NCBI GenBank assembly: GCA_000024525.1
Contig: CP001769.1
Coordinates: forward strand, 4,745,001-4,809,000
Source of the DNA: Spirosoma linguale DSM 74
GTDB lineage: Bacteria; Bacteroidota; Bacteroidia; Cytophagales; Spirosomataceae
Length of the DNA: 64,000 nucleotides
Direction: 5' to 3'
Shown in pieces: positions 42,717 through 51,725 of this stretch. Each line of letters begins with the position of its first letter. Position 1 is the first letter of the stretch. Below the pieces are notes generated by a model. That model was not told where the DNA came from. It saw only the letters and a program-made list of their open reading frames with translations, and did not search any database. The translations under genes and the position numbers were made by a program.

Positions 42717-43634
42717 TTACTTCTGCCGCATCATCCATTCCTGGCCGGGCGTATCGACGCGGAACGTTTCAAGATTGCCTTTATCTTGTAAAGTGATATA
42801 AGCCGTCCGGCCGTCTTTGCCGCCGAACGCGATGTTGGTAGGCTTCTGGCCAATCAGTTTGATTTCCTGAAGCAGTTTTCCGGCGGGCGATAGCTTCGCC
42901 ACGGTGCCTTTACCGTACCGGACAATGTACAGATTACCTTTGGCGTCGCACCGCATGCCGTCCATGCCAAAGTCCGGAAATTCGATCAGCAGCCGTTTGT
43001 TGCTAACCTGTCCTGCTTTCGACAGATCATACGCCCAAACCTTGCGCTGCGCCGACTCATTGACATACAGTGTTTTACTGTCGGGGCTAACCTCTATCCC
43101 GTTGGTAGTACCCATGTTGGCTTCGAGCAGGGTTGCTTTTCCGTCGGTGTCGATGCGCCAGATATTACCCGTGTTTTCTTTCCAGTTCGGGTCGCTGGCG
43201 TAGAGCCGGTCCTGACTGTCGATAGCAATATCGTTGGGTTGGTTCATGCGGGGCTCGTTGGCAAAAACGCTTAGTTTTTTCGTACCCATCACCACCTTCA
43301 GAATGTTGTGTTTCGGGTAGTCGGCAATGAACATGTCGCCCCGTTTACTGAAGCGAATACCGTTGCCAATGCTTCCTTCCGGCAACTCGACAAACACACT
43401 CGCCTGTCCATCTGGTGTTACCTGCCCGATGGTTCCCTGCTTCCCGAAATTGACGGCATAGAGCATCCCGGCCTTATCCACAGCCGGGCCTTCAACGCCC
43501 GATGTAAATCCATTTTCCGGCGTAAACACGCGCGATGTAAACAAGTCATCGAGGGGCAGATGACTGGCAGATAAAGCTATAAATCCGGCACTCAGCAGGG
43601 CAAAAGCAGTGATACGGGGCAAAGGCAGTGACAT
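42717..43634 (-). CDS. Exported SMP-30/gluconolactonase-family protein
   Basis: About 305 residues from the ATG at 43634 (MSLPLPRITAFALLSAGFIA), which gives a proper signal; a longer frame adds an unconvincing tail. The six-bladed SMP-30 propeller is seen with metal-site blocks GVEGPAVDKAGMLYAVNFG, NQPNDIAIDSQDRLYASD and NGIEVSPDSKTLYVNES. Proteins of this family open sugar lactones with a divalent metal. In the periplasm this would hydrolyse lactones formed by PQQ-type sugar dehydrogenases, such as those encoded at 16930 and perhaps 45280. It is a single minus-strand gene. Lactonase activity is inferred from fold and context. Confidence 0.85.
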   Translation of the reverse strand: MSLPLPRITAFALLSAGFIALSASHLPLDDLFTSRVFTPENGFTSGVEGPAVDKAGMLYAVNFGKQGTIGQVTPDGQASVFVELPEGSIGNGIRFSKRGDMFIADYPKHNILKVVMGTKKLSVFANEPRMNQPNDIAIDSQDRLYASDPNWKENTGNIWRIDTDGKATLLEANMGTTNGIEVSPDSKTLYVNESAQRKVWAYDLSKAGQVSNKRLLIEFPDFGMDGMRCDAKGNLYIVRYGKGTVAKLSPAGKLLQEIKLIGQKPTNIAFGGKDGRTAYITLQDKGNLETFRVDTPGQEWMMRQK

Positions 43635-43840
43635 AACGTGGTTTATGATTGAAAAACGGCCTGGAAGTAAGCCTGAGGCCAAAAATAAGGAAATTTGAAC
43701 GCTTACAGGTCTTTGAGAAATAACCGATCGTGTATTTTGCCGTGGCTACCAAAAAAAGAAGTTCCGTTCTACCTGAAGTCGGCTTTTTTAGTAACGCTAA
43801 ACAACCGATATTTCCTGCAAACAGACCAACACACCTGACA

Positions 43841-44509
43841 ATGAAGCCTCTATTTACCTCCCTGCTTATTTTGGGCTTGACGTTCACGAACTTGTACGCG
43901 CAGGAAAGTATGCCCGCAAAACCCAGCCGATTTGGTGTTGGCGTCTTTGCCGGATTGAATTACACCTATCCCCTCATAATCAACCAATTCGCGGCTCATT
44001 TCAATGCCCACAGTGACATGCTCGCGGGTGTCGATCTACGCTACAAGCTCACCAGTCTGGGTTCTTTGCACGTTCAACCGTCCTGGACGCAGGTGCGCGA
44101 TGTTAGGCCTGTTTTCAGCTGGGCATTACCTGTTTTCAGCCTTTCTACCATTAAGATTCCGGTGGTTTATCGACACTACGTCTTGCCAAGCGGTAAACTG
44201 CTGTTTCTGGAGACTGGTATAAGTTATAACCGAATTATCAGCAGCACGTATAGAGAAGAACAGATTGTAAACTGCATAGCCGCACCCTGTCCATCTTTTT
44301 TTAGTGGTAATCTACCGCCTTCAACACGCTCGGCGGTGAGTGGGCTGGCGGGAATCGGTGTAACTATTGATGGGCAGAAAATCAGCATTCCTATCACATT
44401 GCGTTACGAACGCTATCTGAGCAATTTTTTATTTCCGACTCCGTACGATGCCGGGTCTACACGGGTGAAGTTTGAGGGTTTTAGTATCACAACGGGGGTC
44501 AATTTTTGA
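43841..44509 (+). CDS. Outer-membrane beta-barrel protein
   Basis: About 222 residues from the ATG at 43841, which begins a Sec signal (KPLFTSLLILGLTFTNLYAQ); an upstream GTG at 43730 would bury it. Strands such as FGVGVFAGLNYTYPLI, MLAGVDLRYKLTSLG, LHVQPSWTQVRDVRP and a final FEGFSITTGVNF suggest a small porin-like barrel of the outer-membrane-beta-barrel family PF13568. No specific function can be given. It is convergent with the small lipoprotein gene, with 11 bases between them. Confidence 0.8.
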   Translation: MKPLFTSLLILGLTFTNLYAQESMPAKPSRFGVGVFAGLNYTYPLIINQFAAHFNAHSDMLAGVDLRYKLTSLGSLHVQPSWTQVRDVRPVFSWALPVFSLSTIKIPVVYRHYVLPSGKLLFLETGISYNRIISSTYREEQIVNCIAAPCPSFFSGNLPPSTRSAVSGLAGIGVTIDGQKISIPITLRYERYLSNFLFPTPYDAGSTRVKFEGFSITTGVNF

Positions 44510-44520
44510 GAAATAACTCA

Positions 44521-44859
44521 CTACTCGTTGAGTAACGTCTGCTTATCACTCAGATTCCGGGCAATTTCAGTGCATCCGGCCGATGACTTATCAACGACCA
44601 GGCCGCTGCAAATGGATGATCCGTCACAACGGTAAACACTGACGTATGGCCCTGCGAAGCATCGGCCGCAGGAATAAACGGCATACACGGTTTGATTCTG
44701 GTAAGTCCCCTGCACGATACTAACTCCCAAGTCTTTGTTGCTGGCCAGTTTCTGTAGCCAGGGTAATTCGGTGAGGGGATTATTCACCCCGCACTGATTG
44801 GGAATGGCCTGCTCCTGACGACAGGAACCAAGCAGCAGAAAGAAAAATAACCATTTCAT
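44521..44859 (-). CDS. Small cysteine-rich lipoprotein, unknown function
   Basis: A 112-residue protein with signal KWLFFFLLLGSC, lipid-anchor Cys at about residue 13. Several further cysteines (CGVNN, SCGRCF, RCDGSSICSG, GCTEI) are probably paired in disulfides in the periplasm. The middle GVSIVQGTYQNQTVYAVYSC resembles beta-strands of small envelope proteins of Cytophagales. I do not recognise a characterised family. Nothing in its surroundings indicates a role. Confidence 0.75.
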   Translation of the reverse strand: MKWLFFFLLLGSCRQEQAIPNQCGVNNPLTELPWLQKLASNKDLGVSIVQGTYQNQTVYAVYSCGRCFAGPYVSVYRCDGSSICSGLVVDKSSAGCTEIARNLSDKQTLLNE

Positions 44860-45279
44860 ATGCGTGTCTTTACAGCACTGGACCCAAAATGCCGGATAGG
44901 CGTTGTAAGGCTTGTCAATATGTTACGCGCCCATCAGATAGATCGAAGCTAAAGCCAGTGTTGAAACTGGCTTCTTCCGAGAATCAGCGACCTATTCCGT
45001 TAATCAGTTTACCATGTAGTAACTGTTCTTCGGGCATAAGAACGTGGGGTGTAAATCAAAAACAACTGATTTTTACTGTAGTGCCGACCGTCCCGGTCGG
45101 GCGAGATGCAGGTTACTTCACACCCGACCGGGACGGTCGGCACTACAGGCAAAAACAACCCAAATGGTAAAAAATATAGAACAAGTTGTAGTATTTGTGA
45201 TACCTGAAAAGCTTTTATGAAAACTGGTTGATTGACCACATGAGGGTTATTCCGAAAGTAAAAAACCTGTATCTCGTTC
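44860..45279. other. Intergenic region, 420 bases, before the dehydrogenase-cytochrome gene
   Basis: It contains the Family B palindrome at 45076-45148. Upstream of that I see no gene. Downstream, GTAGTATTTGTG at about 45189 resembles a -7 box with one extra base and may belong to the promoter of the 45280 gene. Confidence 0.6.
45076..45148. repeat. Family B inverted repeat (GTGCCGACCGTCCCGG)
   Basis: Arms CTGTAGTGCCGACCGTCCCG (from 45076) and CGGGACGGTCGGCACTACAG (ending 45148) are perfect complements; the full stem is 26 bp with a 21-base loop. CCGACCGTCCCGGTCGG can also fold within one arm. It is related to 25589-25682. Confidence 0.9.
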
Positions 45280-47838
45280 ATGGCTAAGCCCGTTCATTAC
45301 CTATACGTGTTAGGTGCCAGTCTCTTCGGACTATTGAGCTTTAAGGGAAAGATTGGCAGTTGGCTGGACGATGGTCCCTCACCTGCCCATACCCCCGCCG
45401 AAGAACAAGCGACCTTTCAGCTTGAACCCGGCCTTAAAATACAGCTTGTGGCCTCGGAGCCGATGGTGCAGGACCCCGTCGTGATTACGTTCGATGAAGA
45501 CGGACGGCTGTGGGTGGTCGAGATGCGCGGGTTCATGCCCAACATCAACGGCGAAGGCGAAGACAAACCCGTTGGGCGAATATCCGTGCTGGAAGATACC
45601 AACGACGACGGGCAGATGGACGCCAGTACGGTTTACCTCGATAGCCTGGTCATGCCCCGAGCGCTGGCCCTGGTTAAGGGCGGGGCACTCGTAGCCGAAA
45701 ACGGGGCACTCTGGCTCACCAAAGATACCAACGGCGACCTCAAAGCCGACACCAAAACACTGATCGACAAAGATTACGCAGGCAGCGGCCTTCCCGAACA
45801 TTCGGGCAACGGACTCTGGCGCAGTATGGACAACTGGTTCTACAACGCCAAATCACGCTTCCGCTACCATGAGGTCGATGGCAAGTGGCTCCGCGATAGC
45901 ACCGAAGCGCGTGGCCAGTGGGGCATCAGCCATGATGACCGCGGCCGACTGCATTATAATTACAACTGGTCGCAGTTACACGCCGATCTGGTGCCGCCAA
46001 ATTACCTGTCCCGCAACAAACACCACACGCCCACCACAGGCATCGACCACGGCCTGACCATCGACCGGCGCGTATACCCAATCCGGCCAAACCCCGCCGT
46101 TAACCGGGGCTACATACCGGGAACGCTCGATAAAGACGGGCGATTGCTGGAATTTACGGCCGCCTGTTCGCCCCTCGTTTATCGGGGGCAAACGTTGCCC
46201 GCGTCTTTTTACAACAACGTATTCGTGTGCGAACCGGCCGGAAACCTCATCAAACGAAACGTTTCGGAAAACAAAGACCTGCTGATTGCCGCCCGCGACC
46301 CGCATCCCGGCAAGGAATTTCTGGCGTCGACCGACGAGCGGTTCAGACCAGTCCATACGACAACGGGGCCCGATGGCGGGTTGTACGTAGCCGATATGTA
46401 CAGGGGCCTTATCCAGCACAGCGCCTACGTAACGCCGTATCTGAAAGAAAAAACGATTGAGCGCGATCTGGTACTTCCCGTTCACCGGGGCCGCATCTGG
46501 CGTATTGTCCCGGAGAACTGGCAACCTTCGAAGGGGAAAAAATTATCAACGTTATCATCCGCTGATCTGGTGGCTGAACTGGCCAACCCCGACGGCTGGC
46601 ATCGCGACATGGCCCAACGGCTGCTCATCGAGCGGAGCGACAAAAGCGTACAGTCAGCGTTGACCGATCTGGCCCGAAAAGGCGTCAGTAACCTCGCTCG
46701 TTTTCACGCCTTATGGACGTTGGATGGCTTAAAAATGAGCAGCCCTGATCTGCTTTTCGCGAAGCTGGCCGATGCCGACCCGCTGGTCAGTTCAACGGCC
46801 CTGCGTTTGCTGGAACCCTTCGCCAAGGCCGATAAAGCCGTTCGGACAAAGCTAGGCGAGCAACTGCTAAATCAGTGGGAGAAAGCGCCCATTGAGCAGG
46901 TTCTACAGATGACGCTCACGGCGGGCGTTCTGGACCCATCGGCTTCGCATCGACTACTGGCAGGCATTGTGAACAAATACGGCGAATCGGCCCTGATTCG
47001 GGATGCGGCCCTGAGCAGCCTGTACAACCAGGAGTTCGCCTTTTTACAAACCCTGCTGACATCACCCCAGTGGCAAACGCAGGAGCCACCAAAAGAAATC
47101 TTTCTGGAGATGCTTACGACGTCGGTGATCCGCAAACGTAATCCAACGGAATTAGCGGCACTACTCAACCGGCTCAACGTCAATAAAACGGCGATGAACT
47201 GGCAGGAAAAAGCCATGCTCACCAGTCTGACGATTCAGGGTAGCACTAGTAAACTAAAGCCCGTTAAGCTGGCAGCGGCCCCAAAAATCCTGACTCAGCC
47301 AACGGATAAAATTGACCCTGACCGCCTGGCTACCTTAAGTTCGATGTTCGAGTGGCCCGGCCACGTGGCCAATAAGACGGCCTTACCCAAAAAGAGTCTG
47401 CTGAACGATGATGAGCAAAAACTGTTTGCATCGGGGCGGCAGATTTACCTTAGCACCTGCTCAGGCTGTCATGGAACTGATGGTGCCGGACTCAAGCGAT
47501 TTGCGCCCCCGCTCATAGGCTCCGACTGGGTTCTGGGCGATGAAAAACGGCTGTCGCTCATTGTTCTGCACGGCATGGAAGGCCCCGTAGAAGTGGCCAG
47601 GCGGGTGTATGATGTGCCGGATATTCTACCAGTCATGCCCTCCCATTCGACCATGGACGACGGCTCGATCACGGCCATTCTGATGTATATCCGCAACGAG
47701 TGGGGGAACAACGCCGGGCCTATCGGCAAACGGGTGGTGGGAATGACGCGTGTTACCTCGCAGGGTCGGGTGGTACCCTGGACCGCCAAAGAGCTGAACA
47801 ACTACATCTCCGAAGGTAAAGCCACCAGCGGCAAATAA
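45280..47838 (+). CDS. Exported membrane-bound dehydrogenase-like propeller protein with HEAT region and cytochrome c
   Basis: An 852-residue protein. It starts with a signal-like segment (YLYVLGASLFGLLSFKG), then a PVC-type/sorbosone-like propeller (GLKIQLVASEPMVQDPVVIT, DGRLWVVEMRGFMPNI, DGGLYVADMYRGLIQHSAY). The middle (about 430-650) has helical HEAT-like repeats. The C-terminus is a cytochrome c domain with C727-SG-C730-H731 and a probable Met in PVMPSHSTMDD. Family proteins are predicted PQQ-type oxidoreductases of sugars or alcohols. The cytochrome domain is similar to that of the 16930 protein. It heads an apparent operon of isomerase, SDR and ACS permease, which suggests periplasmic oxidation of a sugar and uptake of the product. 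Substrate unknown. Confidence 0.85.
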   Translation: MAKPVHYLYVLGASLFGLLSFKGKIGSWLDDGPSPAHTPAEEQATFQLEPGLKIQLVASEPMVQDPVVITFDEDGRLWVVEMRGFMPNINGEGEDKPVGRISVLEDTNDDGQMDASTVYLDSLVMPRALALVKGGALVAENGALWLTKDTNGDLKADTKTLIDKDYAGSGLPEHSGNGLWRSMDNWFYNAKSRFRYHEVDGKWLRDSTEARGQWGISHDDRGRLHYNYNWSQLHADLVPPNYLSRNKHHTPTTGIDHGLTIDRRVYPIRPNPAVNRGYIPGTLDKDGRLLEFTAACSPLVYRGQTLPASFYNNVFVCEPAGNLIKRNVSENKDLLIAARDPHPGKEFLASTDERFRPVHTTTGPDGGLYVADMYRGLIQHSAYVTPYLKEKTIERDLVLPVHRGRIWRIVPENWQPSKGKKLSTLSSADLVAELANPDGWHRDMAQRLLIERSDKSVQSALTDLARKGVSNLARFHALWTLDGLKMSSPDLLFAKLADADPLVSSTALRLLEPFAKADKAVRTKLGEQLLNQWEKAPIEQVLQMTLTAGVLDPSASHRLLAGIVNKYGESALIRDAALSSLYNQEFAFLQTLLTSPQWQTQEPPKEIFLEMLTTSVIRKRNPTELAALLNRLNVNKTAMNWQEKAMLTSLTIQGSTSKLKPVKLAAAPKILTQPTDKIDPDRLATLSSMFEWPGHVANKTALPKKSLLNDDEQKLFASGRQIYLSTCSGCHGTDGAGLKRFAPPLIGSDWVLGDEKRLSLIVLHGMEGPVEVARRVYDVPDILPVMPSHSTMDDGSITAILMYIRNEWGNNAGPIGKRVVGMTRVTSQGRVVPWTAKELNNYISEGKATSGK

Positions 47839-47873
47839 CCCGGTTACCTGAACCCCTAACCTTCCTTATTGTA

Positions 47874-48932
47874 ATGGAAAGACGAAATTTCATACAGACC
47901 GCTTCACTCGGTGCAATGGCGCTGTCGTTTCCGAAACTGCCCGCTTTTTTAAAAGACCGGCCAATGGGTATTGTGGTGCATTCGTACTGGAGCCGCTGGA
48001 ATTCAAAAGCCGACAGCAAAAAGTATCCGGCCTTTACCAACGCCATTCAGTTGCTCGACCATTGCCACCAGTTGGGTGCCGGTGGGGTGCAGGTGATCGT
48101 AAACGGCTGGTCGACGGACTTTGCCAAAAAAGTACGCGACGAGCGCGAGAAATACGGCCTTTATCTCGAAGGTTCTATCGGTCTACCCAAAAAAGCGGAG
48201 GATGTTCTCAAATTTGAGCAGGAGGTCATAAACGCCCGCGAAGCCGGTGCCCAGGTACTGCGAACGGTTTGCTCGACAGGTCGGCGCTACGAAACCTACC
48301 ACTCCCCCGCAGCTTTTGAGGAACTGAAGAAAACCGCGTTGGCGTCGCTGCAACTAGCCGAGCCGGTTCTTCGCAAACATAAAGTCAAGCTGGGCGTCGA
48401 AAACCACAAAGACTGGCGCGCCCCGGATTTGGTCAATCTGCTGAAGCAGGTCAACAGCGAATGGATTGGCGTAACGCTCGACTTCGGCAACAGCATGGCG
48501 CTTCTCGAAGACCCGATGGAGGTCGTTCAGACGCTGGCGCCGTATACCTTCAGCACCCACGTGAAAGACATGGCGGTGGAGGAATACCCCAATGGCTTTC
48601 TGCTGTCGGAAGTACCCATGGGCAAAGGCATTCTGGATTTACCAAAGATGGTCGAGCTATGCAAAAAGCACAATCCGTCGGGCACCTTTAGCCTGGAAAT
48701 GATCACCCGCGACCCACTGGAAATTCCCTGCTTAACCAATGCCTATTGGGAAACGATGGGCAGCGTGCCCGGCTCCGATCTGGCGCGCATGCTCCAAACG
48801 GTCCGGCAACATAAGTACCCCGGCGGCCTTCCGCGAGTAACCCCGTTAAGTACCGACGAAAAGCTGGCCCTCGAAGAAGAAAACATTGTCGCCTGTATCA
48901 ATTACAGCAAAGCGAAGCTGGGGCTGGTGTAA
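47874..48932 (+). CDS. Tat-exported sugar phosphate isomerase/epimerase-like TIM-barrel protein
   Basis: A 352-residue AP-endonuclease-2-fold protein of the sugar isomerase/epimerase group. A Tat-like start ERRNFIQTASLGAMALS leads to the barrel. Candidate metal or active-site blocks are KLGVENHKDWRAPDLV, IGVTLDFGNSMALLE, FSTHVKDMAVEE and FSLEMITRDPLE, which carry the Glu/Asp/His pattern of the family. Members interconvert ketoses or keto acids. Export of an isomerase is unusual compared with cytoplasmic relatives, but Tat-leader members of this family are common in Bacteroidota. It follows the dehydrogenase-cytochrome by 35 bases and probably shares its transcript. Substrate unknown. Confidence 0.83.
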   Translation: MERRNFIQTASLGAMALSFPKLPAFLKDRPMGIVVHSYWSRWNSKADSKKYPAFTNAIQLLDHCHQLGAGGVQVIVNGWSTDFAKKVRDEREKYGLYLEGSIGLPKKAEDVLKFEQEVINAREAGAQVLRTVCSTGRRYETYHSPAAFEELKKTALASLQLAEPVLRKHKVKLGVENHKDWRAPDLVNLLKQVNSEWIGVTLDFGNSMALLEDPMEVVQTLAPYTFSTHVKDMAVEEYPNGFLLSEVPMGKGILDLPKMVELCKKHNPSGTFSLEMITRDPLEIPCLTNAYWETMGSVPGSDLARMLQTVRQHKYPGGLPRVTPLSTDEKLALEEENIVACINYSKAKLGLV

Positions 48933-48940
48933 TAGAGTCT

Positions 48941-48990
48941 GGTTAGACTCGTGGTGTCAGTTTCAAGAAACTGACACCACGAGTCTAACC
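48941..48990. repeat. Perfect 24-bp hairpin with a 2-base loop
   Basis: GGTTAGACTCGTGGTGTCAG (from 48941) plus TTTC pairs exactly with GAAACTGACACCACGAGTCT (from 48967) plus AACC, with only AA between. It lies between the isomerase and SDR genes. No T-run follows. Confidence 0.9.
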
Positions 48991-49035
48991 TTATAGGTTT
49001 ATGATTAAAAGCAATACAACCACAAACGATAAACA

Positions 49036-49821
49036 ATGAGTAAAGAACTTCTTCCGGGCGTCCGTCAATTCGACCTTACCGGAAAATCGGCCATCATTAC
49101 GGGTGGCTCCAAAGGATTGGGCTTAGCCATGGCGGCCGGACTGGCCTCGGCTGGTGCCAACATCATGCTGGTGAACCGCAATGCCGACGAAGGTGCCGCA
49201 GCCGCTCAGGAACTAGCTACTGATTATGGTGTAACAGCCCTTTCCTTCGCAGCGGACGTTGCGAACGCCGAACAGGCCGAAGCAATGGCACAAGCCGCCT
49301 TCGATGCTTTTGGCCGGATCGACATTCTGATCAACAGTGCCGGTATCAACATTCGCGGCCCCATCGACGAGCTTACCCCCGCCGAATTCAGCAAGGTAAT
49401 GGAAGTCAATGTAACAGGTACCTGGCTGTGCTGCCGGGCCGTAACGCCCTACATGAAAAAGGATGGTCGAGGCCGCATCATCAATCTGGCGAGTACACTG
49501 GGGTTGGTGGGCTTATCGAACCGAACGCCCTACACGGCCAGCAAAGGAGCCGTTGTGCAGATGACCCGCGCCCTGGCGCTGGAACTGGCTCCGTTCAACA
49601 TTAACGTCAACGCCATCTGTCCCGGCCCTTTCCTGACCGAAATGAACCTGCCCATCGCCGATACCGAAGAAGGGCTCAAGTTTGTGGTGGGTGCCACGGC
49701 GCTGGGTCGCTGGGGACAACTTCAGGAGATTCAGGGAGCCGCAATTTTTCTGGCCAGCGATGCCGGCTCGTATATGGTCGGCTCCATGCTTACCGTCGAC
49801 GGCGGCTGGACGGCTAGGTAA
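49036..49821 (+). CDS. Short-chain dehydrogenase, gluconate 5-dehydrogenase-like
   Basis: A 261-residue classical SDR without signal peptide. The cofactor motif is TGGSKGLGLAMA (residues about 20-31), NSAGINIRGPI follows, and the catalytic Ser-Tyr-Lys lies in LASTLGLVGLSNRTPYTASK. The C-terminal GSYMVGSMLTVDGGWTAR is typical of gluconate 5-dehydrogenase and related sugar-acid SDRs. It would oxidise or reduce a sugar acid with NAD(P) in the cytoplasm. The permease 111 bases downstream belongs to a sugar-acid transport family, which supports this reading. Exact substrate not determined. Confidence 0.87.
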   Translation: MSKELLPGVRQFDLTGKSAIITGGSKGLGLAMAAGLASAGANIMLVNRNADEGAAAAQELATDYGVTALSFAADVANAEQAEAMAQAAFDAFGRIDILINSAGINIRGPIDELTPAEFSKVMEVNVTGTWLCCRAVTPYMKKDGRGRIINLASTLGLVGLSNRTPYTASKGAVVQMTRALALELAPFNINVNAICPGPFLTEMNLPIADTEEGLKFVVGATALGRWGQLQEIQGAAIFLASDAGSYMVGSMLTVDGGWTAR

Positions 49822-49829
49822 AATTTTTA

Positions 49830-49902
49830 GTCAGGTATGGTCAAGAATTGTCAAGAGTCGCCATTCTAACTACCACCTGACCACCTCTTGACCATACCTG
49901 AC
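49830..49902. repeat. Inverted repeat with 17-bp perfect arms
   Basis: GTCAGGTATGGTCAAGA (49830-49846) and TCTTGACCATACCTGAC (49886-49902) are exact complements. The loop and the bases just after contain further ACCTGACCAC copies. It lies between the SDR and MFS genes. Confidence 0.85.
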
Positions 49903-49932
49903 CACCACCTGACAATTATTGACCCTTAAAAA

Positions 49933-51261
49933 ATGGAACAAGTAATCGGCAAAGACAAAAAGACGCGGGTGCGCTACAGCATGCTGGCACTGGTCTTCAT
50001 CAACGTAGTGATCAACTACCTCGACCGGAGCAATATTTCGGTGGCGGGGACTGCGCTGAGTAAAGACATGGACCTGTCGTCGGAACAGTTGGGGTTCATT
50101 TTCTCGGCTTTTGGCTGGACCTACGCCCTGCTACAAATACCGGGCGGCCTTATCGCCGACCGCTTTGGTCCCCGCATTCTCTATGCATTTTGTCTGATTA
50201 CCTGGTCCTTGGCCACCGTTTGTCAGGGCTTTGTTCGGGGGTTTGCCAGTCTGTTTTCGCTTAGGCTGGCAACGGGCGCGTTTGAAGCCCCTTCCTACCC
50301 CATCAACAACCGCATTGTTACAAGCTGGTTTCCCGAACACGAACGGGCTTCGTCTATTGCCTTGTATGTTTCGGGACAGTTTATCGGCCTTGCGTTTTTA
50401 ACACCCGTACTGACTTATATCCAGAGTCAGTTCGGGTGGCAGGGTTTGTTCGTGTGTACCGGTATCGTTGGGCTGATCTGGGGCGTTATCTGGTACCTCT
50501 TTTACCGCGACCCGCTCGATCATCCGAAGGTGAACGACGCCGAGCTGGCCTACATCGAAGAAGGGGGTGGCCTGTTCAGAAGTCGGCAGGCGGGTACGAA
50601 TAAAGCGTCTGTCTGGAGCTGGGTAAACGTGAAGCAGGTGTTTTCCTCCCGCACGTTATGGGGAGTTTACATCGGGCAGTTTGCCGTTAACTCCATGCTC
50701 TGGTTCTTCCTGACCTGGTTCCCCACCTATCTGGTCAAATACCGGGGGCTGGATTTCATCAAGTCGGGCTATCTGGCATCGGTACCTTTTCTGGCGGCCT
50801 GTGCGGGTCTGCTCCTCTCCGGCTTCGTCTCCGACAGACTGGTGAAGCAGGGGAAATCGGTAACGATGGCGCGTAAAGCACCGATCATCATCGGTCTGCT
50901 GCTGTCGATCAGTATTGTCGGGGCCAATTACACGAACGATACCGCATTGATCATCGCCTTTATGGCTTTGGCTTTCTTTGGCTCGGGTATGGCGTTGATC
51001 TCCTGGGTGTTCGTATCTATTCTATCACCCAAACATCTGATTGGTCTAACCGGTGGCGTGTTCAATTTCATGGGCAATCTGGCGTCCATCGTAGTACCTA
51101 TCGTGATTGGCTATCTGGCCAAAGACGGTGATTTCAAACCAGCGCTCGTCTTCGTCGGCGCCCTGGGCCTGATTGGAGCCTGTTCTTACATATTCCTGGT
51201 GGGCAAAATAGAACGGGTCGTGACTCATGACCCGCAGGAAGGGGTCTTTGCGGGGGAGTAA
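49933..51261 (+). CDS. MFS permease, anion:cation symporter (sugar-acid) family
   Basis: A 442-residue twelve-helix transporter. The N-terminal INYLDRSNISVAGTAL and the loop GGLIADRFGPRILY are typical of ACS-family hexuronate/glucarate/galactonate permeases. It resembles the transporter at 2284 in type, not closely in sequence. It is the last gene of the dehydrogenase-isomerase-SDR group and probably brings their sugar acid into the cytoplasm. The cupin gene that follows is on the other strand. Confidence 0.88.
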   Translation: MEQVIGKDKKTRVRYSMLALVFINVVINYLDRSNISVAGTALSKDMDLSSEQLGFIFSAFGWTYALLQIPGGLIADRFGPRILYAFCLITWSLATVCQGFVRGFASLFSLRLATGAFEAPSYPINNRIVTSWFPEHERASSIALYVSGQFIGLAFLTPVLTYIQSQFGWQGLFVCTGIVGLIWGVIWYLFYRDPLDHPKVNDAELAYIEEGGGLFRSRQAGTNKASVWSWVNVKQVFSSRTLWGVYIGQFAVNSMLWFFLTWFPTYLVKYRGLDFIKSGYLASVPFLAACAGLLLSGFVSDRLVKQGKSVTMARKAPIIIGLLLSISIVGANYTNDTALIIAFMALAFFGSGMALISWVFVSILSPKHLIGLTGGVFNFMGNLASIVVPIVIGYLAKDGDFKPALVFVGALGLIGACSYIFLVGKIERVVTHDPQEGVFAGE

Positions 51262-51308
51262 AGCAAAGCACAATGCTATTTCTGAGTTTCCTGCTCTACG
51301 CTCTACTT

Positions 51309-51629
51309 TTAGTAAAAAATAGCCAGCCAGATCGTCTCTTCGTCTTCTTTCGTCCAGGCCACCCGATGCTTCCGATGCGCGGGGATGTTGATGTGCATCC
51401 CCGGCAGCAGTTCGACGGGTTCGTCGACGCCGTCAATTTGCAGCCTGGCCGCGCCCTTTACCAGCAGCACCCATTCATGCTGGTCCTGGTCGTACCAAAA
51501 CCCTTCGGGTGAAGCATGCCCTTTCGAGACGATGCGTTCGAGCTTAAATCCATTGCCCGTCAGGATTTCGTCGAACAATTCCTCGGGTAATGAGCCGGGA
51601 ATAGAAGCAAACAGATTACCGATTGTCAT
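51309..51629 (-). CDS. Small cupin-domain protein
   Basis: About 106 residues. The ATG at 51629 (MTIGNLFASIPGSLPEELFD) is chosen; the longer frame up to 51692 is palindrome sequence. The protein is a single cupin barrel: WYDQDQHEWVLLVKGAARLQ and LLPGMHINIPAHRKHRVAW hold the usual metal-binding His/Glu. Small cupins of this type bind a sugar acid or metal, or act as isomerases. It is downstream of the M14 gene and probably in the same transcript. Function cannot be narrowed. Confidence 0.82.
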   Translation of the reverse strand: MTIGNLFASIPGSLPEELFDEILTGNGFKLERIVSKGHASPEGFWYDQDQHEWVLLVKGAARLQIDGVDEPVELLPGMHINIPAHRKHRVAWTKEDEETIWLAIFY

Positions 51630-51649
51630 AAAGTAGCGGAGGTTATCAA

Positions 51650-51706
51650 GCCCGAATGGCTCTATGCGGGCGCGTAAAACGCGTTGCCGCATAGAGCCAT
51701 TCGGGC
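51650..51706. repeat. Perfect 20-bp inverted repeat between M14 and cupin genes
   Basis: GCCCGAATGGCTCTATGCGG (51650-51669) and CCGCATAGAGCCATTCGGGC (51687-51706) are exact complements. The loop contains GCGCGTAAAACGCGT, a small hairpin of its own. Confidence 0.88.
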
Positions 51707-51725
51707 TATAAATGTACTAAATTCC

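Noticed and set aside
45189..45200. A TAnnTTTG promoter before the dehydrogenase-cytochrome gene
   Set aside because: TAGTATTTG has one base too many between TA and TTTG, so I did not list it as a promoter.
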